Below are positions 1-7,870 of a stretch of 37,643 nucleotides of DNA, in pieces. The notes beneath the pieces are model-generated. The model was not told the origin of the DNA. It made no database searches and worked only from the letters and a program-made list of their open reading frames with translations. The stretch lies in NCBI RefSeq assembly GCF_005768555.2, contig NZ_VCHX02000021.1:1-37643 (forward strand). Direction: 5' to 3'. The translations under genes and the position numbers were made by a program. This DNA comes from Streptomyces sporangiiformans. Its GTDB lineage: Bacteria > Actinomycetota > Actinomycetes > Streptomycetales > Streptomycetaceae. Position 1 is the first letter of the stretch. Every line of letters starts with the position of its first letter.

Positions 1-2
1 GC

Positions 3-1136
3 ATCCAAGACGCCCTCGACCTGGCCGAGCAGGTCCTGGCCGACCACGAGCGTCTCCTGGGCAACGACCACCCCAACACCCTCAATGCCCTTAACAACCT
101 CGCCAACTCCTACCGCGATGCCGGACGCATCCAAGACGCCCTCGACCTGCGTGAGCGGGTCCTGGCCGACCGCGAGCGTCTCCTGGGCAACGACCACCCC
201 AACACCCTTGACGCCCGCCACAACCTCGCCAGCTCCTACAGCGAAGCCGGGCTCATGCAAGACGCCCTCGATCTGGCCGAACGGGTCCTGGCCGACTGCG
301 AGCGTCTGCTGGGCAACGACCACCCCAAGACCCTCGACGCCCGTAACAACCTCGCCAACTCCTACAGCGAAGCCGGGCGCATCCAAGACGCCCTCGACCT
401 GGGCGAGCGGGTCCTGGCCGACCACGAGCGTCTCCTGGGCAACGACCACCCCAACACCCTCAATGCCCGCCACAGCCTCGCCAACTTCTACCGCGATGCC
501 GGGCGTACCCAAGACGCCCTCGACCTGCGTGAGCGGGTCCTGGCCGACCGCGAGCGTCTCCTGGGCAACGACCACCCCAACACCCTCAATGCCCGCCACA
601 GCCTCGCCAACTTCTACCGCGATGCCGGGCGTACCCAAGACGCCCTCGACCTGCGTGAGCGGGTCCTGGCCGACCGCGAGCGTCTCCTGGGCAACGACCA
701 CCCCAACACCCTCAATGCCCTTAACAACCTCGCCAACTCCTACCGCGATGCCGGGCGCATGCAAGACGCCCTCGACCTGGCCGAGCAGGTCCTGGCCGAC
801 TGCGAGCGTCTCCTGGGCAACGACCACCCCAACACCCTCAATGCCCGTAACAACCTCGCCAACTCCTACCGCGATGCCGGGCGCATGCAAGACGCCCTCG
901 ACCTGGCCGAGCAGGTCCTGGCCGACTGCGAGCGTCTCCTGGGCAACGATCACCCCAGCACCCTCAACGCCCGCCACAACCTCGCTGCCTCCTACGGCGT
1001 GGCCGGGCGCATGCAAGACGCCCTCGACCTGGCCGAGCAGGTCCTGGCCGACTGCGAGCGTCTCCTGGGCAACGACCACCCCAAGACCCTCAACGCCCGC
1101 CACAACCTCGCCCACTTCCGCCGTGCTGCGGAGGCA
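3..1136 (+). repeat. Nine tandem 126-bp repeats inside the TPR gene
   Basis: Units of 126 bp repeat head to tail with only scattered substitutions. The unit starting at 507 and the one at 633 look almost the same base for base. This level of identity keeps a second reading frame open along the same strand (85-1479), which I regard as an artefact of the repeat and not a gene. Confidence 0.9.
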
Positions 1137-1220
1137 GGCGTACAGCAACCGGATACAGCAACGCCTGCAACCGCCTCAGATCCCCAGCCCCCTTCAGGCC
1201 CTCCCGCGCAACCGGTATGA
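3..1220 (+). CDS. TPR-repeat protein, C-terminal part (5' end outside window)
   Basis: The frame is open from the first bases and ends at TGA 1218-1220, so the start lies left of the window. It holds nine tandem 42-residue units (126 bp each, beginning near 3, 129, 255, 381, 507, 633, 759, 885 and 1011), each carrying DALDL, VLADCERLLGNDHP and ARNNLANSYRDAGR blocks. These are kinesin-light-chain-like tetratricopeptide repeats. The tail after the last unit is Pro/Ala/Thr rich. In Streptomyces such repeats usually form the C-terminal half of NB-ARC/STAND signalling ATPases, where they act as sensor or protein-docking surface; the ATPase half would be outside the window, so the full architecture is inferred. 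The units are nearly identical in DNA as well as protein, which points to recent repeat expansion or gene conversion. Confidence 0.85.
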   Translation: MQDALDLAEQVLADHERLLGNDHPNTLNALNNLANSYRDAGRIQDALDLRERVLADRERLLGNDHPNTLDARHNLASSYSEAGLMQDALDLAERVLADCERLLGNDHPKTLDARNNLANSYSEAGRIQDALDLGERVLADHERLLGNDHPNTLNARHSLANFYRDAGRTQDALDLRERVLADRERLLGNDHPNTLNARHSLANFYRDAGRTQDALDLRERVLADRERLLGNDHPNTLNALNNLANSYRDAGRMQDALDLAEQVLADCERLLGNDHPNTLNARNNLANSYRDAGRMQDALDLAEQVLADCERLLGNDHPSTLNARHNLAASYGVAGRMQDALDLAEQVLADCERLLGNDHPKTLNARHNLAHFRRAAEAGVQQPDTATPATASDPQPPSGPPAQPV

Positions 1221-1236
1221 CCCTCACCGACCGATC

Positions 1237-1252
1237 TCCGTAGAGCTACGGA
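1237..1252. terminator. Short perfect hairpin after the TPR gene
   Basis: Arms TCCGTAG and CTACGGA are separated by AG, 17 bp after the TPR stop codon. There is no T-tract, which is common for actinobacterial terminators. It could instead be a protein-binding palindrome. Confidence 0.4.
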
Positions 1253-1413
1253 TCAGAAGGTGCGGCCGTGGTGCGCGAATCGCGGCTGCACCACAAGCGC
1301 ACCAGATCGAGCGGGGAACAGCGGGGAACCACGGTGAAAGCAGCCGGGCCCGACGACGCCACGCCTCGGCCGTTGGCCCAGGTCAGCGCCCAGATCGACC
1401 TCAAATGATCGCA

Positions 1414-1459
1414 GCTTCCCAAGCTGAGAGCGCGAGTTCGATTCTCGTCACCTGCTCCA
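1414..1459 (+). repeat. att core 1: 3' half of tRNA-Gly(CCC)
   Basis: This 46-bp block contains the 3' part of a tRNA: loop TTCCCAA with anticodon CCC, T-arm GCGAG-TTCGATT-CTCGT, acceptor strand and CCA. No 5' half precedes it. The acceptor strand reads CACCTGC where the other copies have CACCCGC, so this copy has drifted. Integrative elements of actinomycetes that target tRNA genes duplicate this part at the far end of the element, so it is best read as an old attachment-site scar. Confidence 0.85.
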
Positions 1460-1463
1460 TGAA

Positions 1464-1492
1464 GGGGGCCCAGGTCTGAGACCTGGGCCCCC
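1464..1492. terminator. Terminator hairpin behind core 1
   Basis: A perfect 12-bp stem (GGGGGCCCAGGT with its complement) encloses loop CTGAG, 4 bp after the CCA of core 1. It corresponds to the terminator expected after a tRNA gene and has travelled with the core. Confidence 0.75.
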
Positions 1493-1513
1493 TTGGTGTG
1501 TGGGGTGATCAGC

Positions 1514-1630
1514 CGTAGGGGCGGCGGGGCGAGCGGGCTGCGCCGCGAGGAACTGGCCGGGCTCGCCGGGATCTCGACGGACTACCTGACCCGGCTGGAG
1601 CAGGGGCGGTCGACCGCACCCTCGGCACAG
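1514..1630 (+). pseudogene. XRE-family regulator fragment
   Basis: About 39 residues match the start of the helix-turn-helix of the Streptomyces XRE/MmyB-type regulators: GLRREELAGLAGISTDYLTR followed by LEQGRSTAPSAQ. There is no start codon with a ribosome site and the match stops abruptly, where a transposase-like sequence begins in the same frame. It is a remnant, with no expected function. Confidence 0.7.
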
Positions 1631-1822
1631 TTGGCCACCACCGGCTGCACCTGGCGGCAGTTGCCGCCGGTCTTCGGCCCATCGGGCCTGACCGCGCACC
1701 GACGCTTCACCGAGTGGGGCGCCACGCGGGTCTGCTCCACGCGGGTCTGGGCGAAGCTGCACCGCCTCGTCCTCGCCGGACCGGGCTCGCGCGGAGACGT
1801 GGACTGGTCGCGCTACACGCCC
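1631..1822 (+). pseudogene. IS5-type transposase fragment
   Basis: In the same frame as the XRE fragment, about 64 residues resemble the N-terminal part of IS5-group transposases: GCTWRQLPPVFGPSGLTAHR, then RFTEWG, VWAKLHRLVL and GDVDWSR. The family is usually near 250-290 residues with a DDE catalytic core, which is missing here. An internal insertion of a few residues (ATRVCSTRVW) looks like a small duplication. This is the relic of an IS insertion that probably also cut off the XRE gene. Confidence 0.65.
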
Positions 1823-1916
1823 GAGGCGGGGTGCCGGGCCGCCATGCCCGGTGGCCCTTTGCACCACGGCCCGTCCAGTCTTCGTTATCGGCGTCGCCCC
1901 CGCCCGTCTCCTCAGC

Positions 1917-3398
1917 ATGGATGTGACACGACAGATCAGCCGCCGCACCATTCTCAAGGCCACGGGCGCCGCAGCCGGAGCCGTCGGCCTCGCCACCGTC
2001 GCCACCCCCTCGGTGGCCGCGGGCGGGACCTTCGCGCACCCCGGTCTCCTCCACACCGGCGCCGACCTCGCCCGTATGGCCGCCAAGGTGAAGGCCGGCG
2101 CTTCCCCCTACACCGCCGGGTACGCGAAGCTGACCGCCAACCGGCATGCGCAGAGCGACTGGACGCCCAACCCGCAGGCCATCGTGTACCGGGGCGTGGA
2201 ACTGCGCCCCCGCAGCACGTGGCCGCAGAACTACGGGATCCTCTACAACGACATCCACGCCGCGTACCAGAACGCCCTGCGCTACCACGTCAGTGGCGAC
2301 AGCGCCCACGCCGACACCGCCGTCGCGATCCTCAACGCCTGGTCGGCGAAGCTGACGAAAGTCGACGGCAGCGCCGACCGGTTCCTGGCCGCCGGGATAT
2401 ACGGGTACCAGGTCGCCAACGCAGCCGAACTCGTCCGCGATCACGGCGACTTCGAACTCGAGAGATTCCAGAAGATGCTGGTGGACGTCTTCTACTCGAT
2501 GAGCGAGGACTTTCTCGTCAACCACAACAACGGCACTGCCGCCCCCCACTACTGGCCCAACTGGGACCTGTGCAACATGGCCTGCGTGCTGGCCACGGGC
2601 ATCTTCTGCGACGACCAGGCCAAGGTCGAGCGGGCCGTCGAGTACTTCAAGCACGGCGTCGGCATGGGCTCGATCAAGCACGCCATCCATGTCGTGCACG
2701 ACGACGGGCTCGCCGAGTGGATGGAGGCCGGGCGCGACCAGGGGCACTCGCTGTTTGGCGTCGGCCTGATGGGCACCGTCTGCGAGATGGCCTGGAACCA
2801 GGGCATCGACCTGTACGGCTACGACGACAACCGCTTCCTCAAGGGCGCTCAGTACGTGGCCAAGTGGAGCCTGGGCGGAAAGGTGCCGTACACGCCCTAC
2901 GCCCAGGTGGACAATCGGCCGGGGATCCAGTTCACCACGCAGGTCGCCCCCGCCGACCCGACGCATGTGCGGCCGGTCTGGGCCATGATCGCCAACCACT
3001 ACACCAAGCGGCGCGGGCTGTCCGCCACGTACCTCACGCAGATCGCCGCCAAGGCCGCGCCCGAGGGCGGCGGCGGGGACTACGGGCCCAACAGCGGCGG
3101 GTTCGACCAGCTCGGCTTCGGGACGCTGGCGTTCACGCGGGACAAGGCGACGGACACCAAGGCCACCCCGAAGCCCGCCGCTTCGGCCCCGGCCTCGGGC
3201 GCCGCCTCCGACGCGCGGCCCCAGACGGCGGCCACCGCGTCGGCCTCCGCTTCCGCCTCCCCCGCCGCGGGAAGCGACCTCGCCGCGACCGGCTCCGGCG
3301 AGATCGTCGGGTGGACGGCCGCCGCGGGCGTCACCGCCGTCGCCGGCGGCCTGCTCTTCCTGCGCCGCCGCGACCGGGGGCGCCACGGGGCGTCGTAG
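1917..3398 (+). CDS. Tat-secreted, wall-anchored alginate-lyase-like protein
   Basis: The 493-residue product begins with a twin-arginine signal (ISRRTILKATGAAAGAVG, residues 7-24). The body (about 40-410) has the all-alpha fold signature of the alginate lyase family (PF05426, PL5-like): NHNNGTAAPHYWPNWDLCNM at 202-221 and GRDQGHSLFGVG at 272-283, where Asn, His and Arg residues bind and cleave uronate. An Ala/Ser/Pro-rich spacer (411-452) leads to LAATG (455-459), a hydrophobic segment and an Arg-rich tail. That is a sorting signal of the LAxTG kind used by class E sortases. Start ATG 1917 is chosen because it sits 6 codons before the RR motif; no strong ribosome site is visible. The substrate (alginate or another uronic acid polymer) is inferred. 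It stands alone between cores 1 and 2. Confidence 0.85.
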   Translation: MDVTRQISRRTILKATGAAAGAVGLATVATPSVAAGGTFAHPGLLHTGADLARMAAKVKAGASPYTAGYAKLTANRHAQSDWTPNPQAIVYRGVELRPRSTWPQNYGILYNDIHAAYQNALRYHVSGDSAHADTAVAILNAWSAKLTKVDGSADRFLAAGIYGYQVANAAELVRDHGDFELERFQKMLVDVFYSMSEDFLVNHNNGTAAPHYWPNWDLCNMACVLATGIFCDDQAKVERAVEYFKHGVGMGSIKHAIHVVHDDGLAEWMEAGRDQGHSLFGVGLMGTVCEMAWNQGIDLYGYDDNRFLKGAQYVAKWSLGGKVPYTPYAQVDNRPGIQFTTQVAPADPTHVRPVWAMIANHYTKRRGLSATYLTQIAAKAAPEGGGGDYGPNSGGFDQLGFGTLAFTRDKATDTKATPKPAASAPASGAASDARPQTAATASASASASPAAGSDLAATGSGEIVGWTAAAGVTAVAGGLLFLRRRDRGRHGAS

Positions 3399-3545
3399 CC
3401 ACGAGCGTATGACGGAGGAATCCAGCACCCGATGCTTGTGGGCGCTATGCAGCCGCAACGCCGCCCAAACGGGTTGGTCTCCGCACGGGGCGGCCCGTGC
3501 GGAGTTCTCCCCCGGTGGCGCCGGCCTCCTCCCTTCCGGGATTCC

Positions 3546-3562
3546 GTGCCCTTCGCGTGCCC
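3546..3562 (+). repeat. Paired GTGCCC boxes left of core 2
   Basis: GTGCCC occurs at 3546 and 3557, an 11-bp period (one helical turn), 109 bp before core 2. A conserved stretch CCACGGTCAACGGCGGTG follows at 3577. The same arrangement precedes cores 3 and 4, as expected of integrase arm-binding sites. Confidence 0.55.
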
Positions 3563-3671
3563 GTAAGGACGGAAAACCACGGTCAACGGCGGTGCAATCC
3601 GACCCACACGACCACCCCAAGGACCGGGTATCTGCGCTGGTCAGAGGGATGAATCCCACCCAGGCGCCGTT

Positions 3672-3717
3672 GCTTCCCAAGCTGAGAGCGCGAGTTCGAT
3701 TCTCGTCACCCGCTCCA
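3672..3717 (+). repeat. att core 2: 3' half of tRNA-Gly(CCC)
   Basis: A 46-bp copy from the anticodon stem to CCA, identical to core 3. The acceptor strand CACCCGC is intact, but nothing upstream resembles the 5' half of a tRNA. Confidence 0.88.
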
Positions 3718-3722
3718 GAGAG

Positions 3723-3749
3723 AAACCCCAGGTCAGCGGCCTGGGGTTT
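3723..3749. terminator. Terminator hairpin behind core 2
   Basis: Stem AAACCCCAGG/CCTGGGGTTT (10 bp) with a 7-nt loop is followed by GTTGTTGTC, a T-rich tail. It is nearly identical to the hairpin behind core 4 and different from those behind cores 1 and 3. Confidence 0.8.
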
Positions 3750-3778
3750 GTTGTTGTCTAGGCCAATTTGGGGGTTCC

Positions 3779-3795
3779 GTGCCCTCCGTGTGCCC
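3779..3795 (+). repeat. Paired GTGCCC boxes right of core 2
   Basis: GTGCCC at 3779 and 3790, again 11 bp apart, 62 bp after core 2. With the left pair this gives an attP-like order: arm pair, core, arm pair. Confidence 0.5.
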
Positions 3796-4422
3796 TAAGT
3801 AGAGGTCGAGCGCACACCTGGAGCGCCTTTCGAGACGGGTGCGAGCACCTCACAGCCAAGGCGTCTCAAATCGCGAGACCCATTTTCGGTGGCTCCGGTC
3901 ACACCCCGGGCAAACGGCGCTCAAGTCGCTTACGCAAAGGGCCACTTGCTCGGATTCCTGCTATTGGCGCGTCCGTAGCACCTGCCCGACCCCAGCCTCC
4001 CTCCCGGAGACGGTGCTGACCTGCAGTTTCTTTGCCGGAGTCCGGATTCAGTGCGGGCTCATGCGGATGCCGCGCATCACCGCTCCCGACGCGGACCGCG
4101 TGCCGAGCGCACTGCAACGCCGGCCGGACGTCGCGGCAGCCTGCCCACAAAGCTCGTGAAGGCGGCGGGCAGATTCCCGCGCCATCATGCGGCACGCGGC
4201 CTTTGATTGATGAGCCGAGCCGGCTCGTGCAGTCACATGAATCAATTGATTTAGCGGCCCGGATTGATTGGAGCGATGATTCGTGGCGGTGATCAAACAC
4301 CTGGTCCGCCCGCCGCCCTGCTCGCTGGGTACGCGACCGCGTTTCGAGAATCTGTGGTTTCGCGGCCCAGCGGCAGCGGCCTCGGCGACTCTTCCGGGGG
4401 GGGGGAGGGGGCCCGAGTCCGA
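3796..4422. other. Gene-poor stretch
   Basis: No convincing gene on either strand. It contains an AT-richer patch near 4200-4280 with the palindrome AATCAATTGATT (4240-4251) and repeated ATTGATT words, and a run of ten G, one A and five G at 4396-4111+300 (4396-4411) that is prone to length errors. About 30 residues near 4060-4150 faintly recall ISL3 transposases, too weak to call. Confidence 0.5.
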
Positions 4423-4454
4423 GCGGGCCGCCCGCGACATCGCGAGCGGCCCGC
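4423..4454. terminator. Terminator of the GDSL hydrolase gene
   Basis: Arms GCGGGCCGC and GCGGCCCGC extend through one mismatch into CGCGA/TCGCG, leaving a two-base loop. It lies 29 bp beyond the stop codon of the leftward GDSL gene. Confidence 0.75.
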
Positions 4455-4482
4455 TGCCCGGGGCGTGTGTACTGGCTACTCG

Positions 4483-5664
4483 TCAGCTCTCCTCGCCCGT
4501 ACGGCGCCTGCGCGCGAAGTAGACCGCGGCGGTGCCGACCGCCACGACCGCGAGACCGGCACCCGCGAGGACGGGAGCGTTGCTCGACGCGCCGGTCTCG
4601 GCGAGATCTCCGTTCGCGTTCGGGTTGTTCGCCCCAGTGTCGGTGCCGGGCGCCGACGTGGCGGACTCGCTGGGGGTCGGGGACTCGCCCTCACCGGACG
4701 GGGTCGTCTCGCCGGGAGTCGGGGACTCGCCCTCACCGGGCGTGGCCGGCTCGCTGGGGGCCGGGGACTCTCCCGCACCGGGCGTGTCGTTCTCGGTGAG
4801 CTGCGCCGCGAAGGCGCCCGCGATCACCTTGTGGCCGTCGGCGTTGGGGTGCGGGTCCTGCTTCGTGCACGCCCAGGTCAGCCGGCAGATCTTGGCCACG
4901 TTCGCCGGCACCTCACCCGCACCCGGCACGTTCACCTGGGTGGTGAAGTCGTCCGAGGAGAAGGCCCCGGCCACGTCCGCCACCTTGAAGCCGGTGGACT
5001 TGTACACCTGGGCGATCCCCGTGTTGGCGGCCTTGACCAGGGGTGCGGACTCCTTGGCGGCCTGCTGCCCCGCGGCGCCCTGCAGCCAGGCCGCCAGGAA
5101 CGGGTTGTGGTAGTCAGAGCCCACGAACTGGGTGCTGTCCGTGCCCGCCTGGCGCAGCGCGCCCGCGATCTGGGCGAGGTTCTTCGCCATGGTCTCGCTC
5201 CGGCTGTTCAGGCACGCCCCGTCGAGGGTGCCGGCCGGGCGGCTGACGCAGTTGAGGAGGATGTCGTTCGCGCCCACGCTGAGGGTCACGTAGGCCACCT
5301 TGCCCTTGTGCTGGGCCATGGCCTTCAGAGCGGCGTCCAGCTGGGACTTGGCGTTGGGGTAGTCGCACTTTCCGCCGTTGATCAGAGACTCGGTGGTCTC
5401 AGCCGTGCAGCCCAGGCGTATGTGCTTCAGTCCGGGAGTGCGCTGCTTGAGCTGCGCGTAGAGCTGGTCGGTGTAGGCGACGTCGGTGTCCTTGTCGACG
5501 TCCGGCTGGTAGCCGGAGGCCAGGGAGTCGCCGAGCGAGATGTAGTACGTGGTGTCCTTGCCGTCGGTCGCCTCGTCGGCGGCGGCAGGCCCGGGCGTGC
5601 TCAGCACGATCGCCATGGCGGAGATGGCCAGCGGGGGGCCGAAACGCTGAAGGGATCTCATCAC
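4483..5664 (-). CDS. Secreted, wall-anchored SGNH/GDSL hydrolase
   Basis: The 393-residue product starts with a Sec signal (1-29, cleavage after AAA). SGNH motifs are visible: block I ISLGDSLASG with nucleophile Ser47, block III GANDIL (131-136) and block V DPHPNADGHK (270-279) with the catalytic His. The six cysteines in the domain suit the disulfide-bonded secreted Streptomyces esterases. Residues 296-345 are a wall-spanning spacer with GESPTP repeats, followed by LAETG (354-358), a membrane helix and an Arg tail, so a class E sortase should attach it to peptidoglycan. The start is GTG 5664, directly followed by ATG; GGAAAG lies 9 bp upstream. The substrate (acyl or acetyl ester of lipid or polysaccharide) cannot be told from sequence. 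It is monocistronic. Confidence 0.9.
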   Translation of the reverse strand: MMRSLQRFGPPLAISAMAIVLSTPGPAAADEATDGKDTTYYISLGDSLASGYQPDVDKDTDVAYTDQLYAQLKQRTPGLKHIRLGCTAETTESLINGGKCDYPNAKSQLDAALKAMAQHKGKVAYVTLSVGANDILLNCVSRPAGTLDGACLNSRSETMAKNLAQIAGALRQAGTDSTQFVGSDYHNPFLAAWLQGAAGQQAAKESAPLVKAANTGIAQVYKSTGFKVADVAGAFSSDDFTTQVNVPGAGEVPANVAKICRLTWACTKQDPHPNADGHKVIAGAFAAQLTENDTPGAGESPAPSEPATPGEGESPTPGETTPSGEGESPTPSESATSAPGTDTGANNPNANGDLAETGASSNAPVLAGAGLAVVAVGTAAVYFARRRRTGEES

Positions 5665-6097
5665 TTACGTGCGCTTTCCAGTGGGTTGGGGGGTTTGGAT
5701 GCCGAAAAGCTTTGGCGTGAGACGTGGTGGGACGCAGCGAATCTCATCCGCAGCGGTTTCCGGGCACCCGAAGACGGCCTTGGTGAAGGCATAGGGGGTC
5801 TTCGCCTCAGCGAGACTGCCGGGTCTGTCCGACTTCGTCTCTGAGACGCGGGCGTCAATCTAGCAGGCCGAAAACCGCCTTGAATATGGGGCGCTGACAA
5901 ATCCATGGCCACGACGACACGTGTAACCGTCAGAAAGGCTCGGTCGGCCGGGAATTGGTGACGGGACCCGTTGGTAGCCATTCGCTGAGTGATCGACTGG
6001 GTGGTGAATAGACCTTGTGTGCAGGGCCCTTACCTGCACGGGCTGAGGTCCAACTGTCGGTCGGAGCTGGCGTTTGAGCGTAGTAGTCGACTCTTTC
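5665..6097. other. Gene-poor stretch upstream of the GDSL gene
   Basis: No supported gene. The leader and promoter of the leftward GDSL gene should be in the first 200 bp. A hairpin with arms GTGCAGG and CCTGCAC sits at 6019-6039. Confidence 0.45.
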
Positions 6098-6145
6098 GTT
6101 CGACGGGTCGAATGGAATCGGACCTCGTGTTCGGCGGGTCGAATG
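6098..6145. promoter_or_regulatory. Two operator-like palindromes 31 bp apart
   Basis: GTTCGACGGGTCGAATG (6098-6114) and GTTCGGCGGGTCGAATG (6129-6145) differ by one base. The first carries the perfect palindrome TTCGAC-GG-GTCGAA. The start-to-start spacing of 31 bp is about three helical turns, so two dimers could bind the same DNA face. No intact gene lies immediately beside the sites. Confidence 0.4.
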
Positions 6146-6359
6146 ACCCCGATCGCAGAACGCAGCCGCTGGAGGTTAATCCGGGCCAAACATTCGGCGG
6201 AATTGGACAGCACAGACGCGATACGCCTGGCGCCGGGCCGGAGGGCGTGTCGAAGGATCCCGATGGCATGCCGGGTTCTTCAGGGCACCGGAGTCCTTCT
6301 TGGCAGGAATCCCGGCCATGATGTTCTGAGCACCGCCGGTCAGCCGGAGCGCCAGCGTC

Positions 6360-7212
6360 GATGCCGTACACCGTCCGCGACTTGAGGTTGCGGCCCCTGG
6401 CCGCGCCCTCGACGGTGACCGGGTAGGTGACCGTACGGCCGACCTCGACCCGGCTGTCCAGGCCCGTCTTCGGTGCGAAGCACACCGTGGAGACCGGCAG
6501 TTCGGTCGGCAGCCCACTGGACGGCGCCTTCGAGTGGAACGTCCAGCTCGCGTCGACCCGGGTGGAGGCGGCCTGGACCCGGGCGCTGCGCCTGGCCGAC
6601 GTGGTCAGGGTGTACTCGGCCTCGCCGGCCGGGACCTTGAACACCTTTTCGCCGGTCAGCGGGCCGGCGTTCGAGGCGGCCTTCCGGCCGTTGCGGTACA
6701 GCGTCGTGCGCACCGAGGTCAGGGTGGAGCGCCGCCTCGTTGCGCCGGCCGTCGGCGAAGAGCGGAAGCTGGCCGTAGCTTCCGTCGGGGCCGTGGAAGA
6801 CACCGGACAGCCCGGGGACCACCCGCGGTGCGAACACCGCCGTGTCGAACGCCTTCCGGTAGGTCTTGCCGCCGGAGAGTTTCAGGTAGTCACCGGAGGT
6901 GGATTCGGCCTCCACGCTGGGCACACCGTCCGCGTCCTTCTTCCGCGAGAACTGCTGGAAGTCGAAGTACCACTCGGCGCCGCCGCCCGTGGACAGGTGG
7001 TACGTCCGGGTGGGCAGCTTCTGGTTCTTGGTGGCGAGCACCTGGCCCTTGAGGTCGGGGTGGCTGCTGTCGAGGCCGGTGTCCAGGACGGCGGCCTTGA
7101 CGCCCATGCCGTCGTAGCCCTTGGCCCAGGGTGCGCCGATCTGCGGCACGGACTTGTCGAGGCCGGCCTTGCGGACGCCGTCGAGCCAGACATGGGAGAT
7201 GCCCGGGGCGAG
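6360..7212 (-). pseudogene. Subtilisin-like (S8) peptidase, catalytic domain deleted
   Basis: Reading leftward, the first part matches the start of a subtilase domain: HVWLDGVRKAGLDKSVPQIG, then GVKAAVLDTGLDSSHPDLKG with the catalytic Asp. The sequence then jumps directly into the C-terminal beta-rich region (TRTYHLSTGGGAEWYFDF, DADGVPSVEAE), so the segment with the catalytic His, Asn and Ser is absent. Near 6745 the frame shifts, and the remainder continues as TLYRNGRKAASNAGPLTGEK to RGRNLKSRTVYG. Both ends are cut: the right end meets a histidine kinase fragment near 7212. Intact relatives are secreted proteins of over 1,000 residues. No activity is expected. Confidence 0.8.
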
Positions 7213-7214
7213 GG

Positions 7215-7688
7215 TGTCACCGTTGGAGGACGTGCTGGAAGTGGCCCGCCTGGACTCCCAGGTGGCGGCGGTGGAGACCGAGGAGCGCGAGGTGAGCGCG
7301 ATGGCCCGGCGTGCGGCCGCCGGGCTCGAGGGCGTGCGGGTGACGGTCGCGGCGGACGCGGTCGTGGCCACCGACCCGCGCCGCGTCGAACGCATCCTGG
7401 CCAACCTGGCCTGCCAACGCCCTGCGGCACGGCGCCCCGTCTGCCGAGGTGGAGGTCGACGGCCCAGCGGTCCGGGTCCGCGACCACGGCCCCGGTTTCC
7501 CGGCCGATCTGCTCGCCGTGCTGCACACCTCCGGCCCTCAGCGCTTCCGCACAGGCTCCCGGACCGGCGGCACCGGCCTCGGCCTGACCATCGCGACCGG
7601 CCAGGCCCGTCTGCTCGGCGCCCGCCTGACCTTCCGCAACCGTCCGGAGGGGGGTGCGGAGACCGAGCTGCGGCTGCCGACGGACTGA
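7215..7688 (+). pseudogene. Sensor histidine kinase C-terminal fragment, frameshifted
   Basis: The C-terminal half of a two-component kinase: LEDVLEVARLDSQ (dimerisation region), TDPRRVERILANL (N-box region), then, in a different frame after a shift near 7410, VRVRDHGPGFPADLL (G1 box) and TGGTGLGLTIATGQARLLGA (G2 box) to the stop at 7686-7688. The N-terminal sensor, the phospho-acceptor His region and the start are missing. It is joined to the subtilase remnant, an unrelated gene on the other strand, which marks a deletion or insertion junction near 7213. Confidence 0.8.
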
Positions 7689-7870
7689 TCCGCCGGAGGC
7701 GGGGTGCACCTTTCGGATGGGCCGAATCCAGCCAGTCGGCGGGGGTGGCCCCACTGGTCGGCGGAGTGGATGTCTGCGGCTGACGCGATGGGATGGCCGT
7801 GCGGGAGGGGCCCTGTCCAACCGCGCCTGGTGGGACTCCCCCCAAGCAGGACCGTACACAGGAGACTCGA

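Noticed and set aside
85..1479. Long rightward open frame overlapping the TPR repeats
   Set aside because: It is the +1 shadow of the 126-bp repeats, rich in Thr/Pro/Ser, and has no start signal or family match.
1493..3412. 639-codon open frame over the alginate-lyase-like gene
   Set aside because: Beyond the XRE and IS5 fragments it is the Arg-rich shadow of the real gene in another frame.
3409..3798. Open frame spanning core 2
   Set aside because: It runs through the tRNA fragment and terminator, with no protein similarity; the repeat keeps it open.
4032..4292. Possible ISL3 transposase piece
   Set aside because: The resemblance is limited to about 30 residues of loosely matching sequence and could be chance.
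4396..4411. G-rich run as a quadruplex regulatory element
   Set aside because: A single interrupted G run does not give four separated G tracts; it is more likely a slippage-prone homopolymer.
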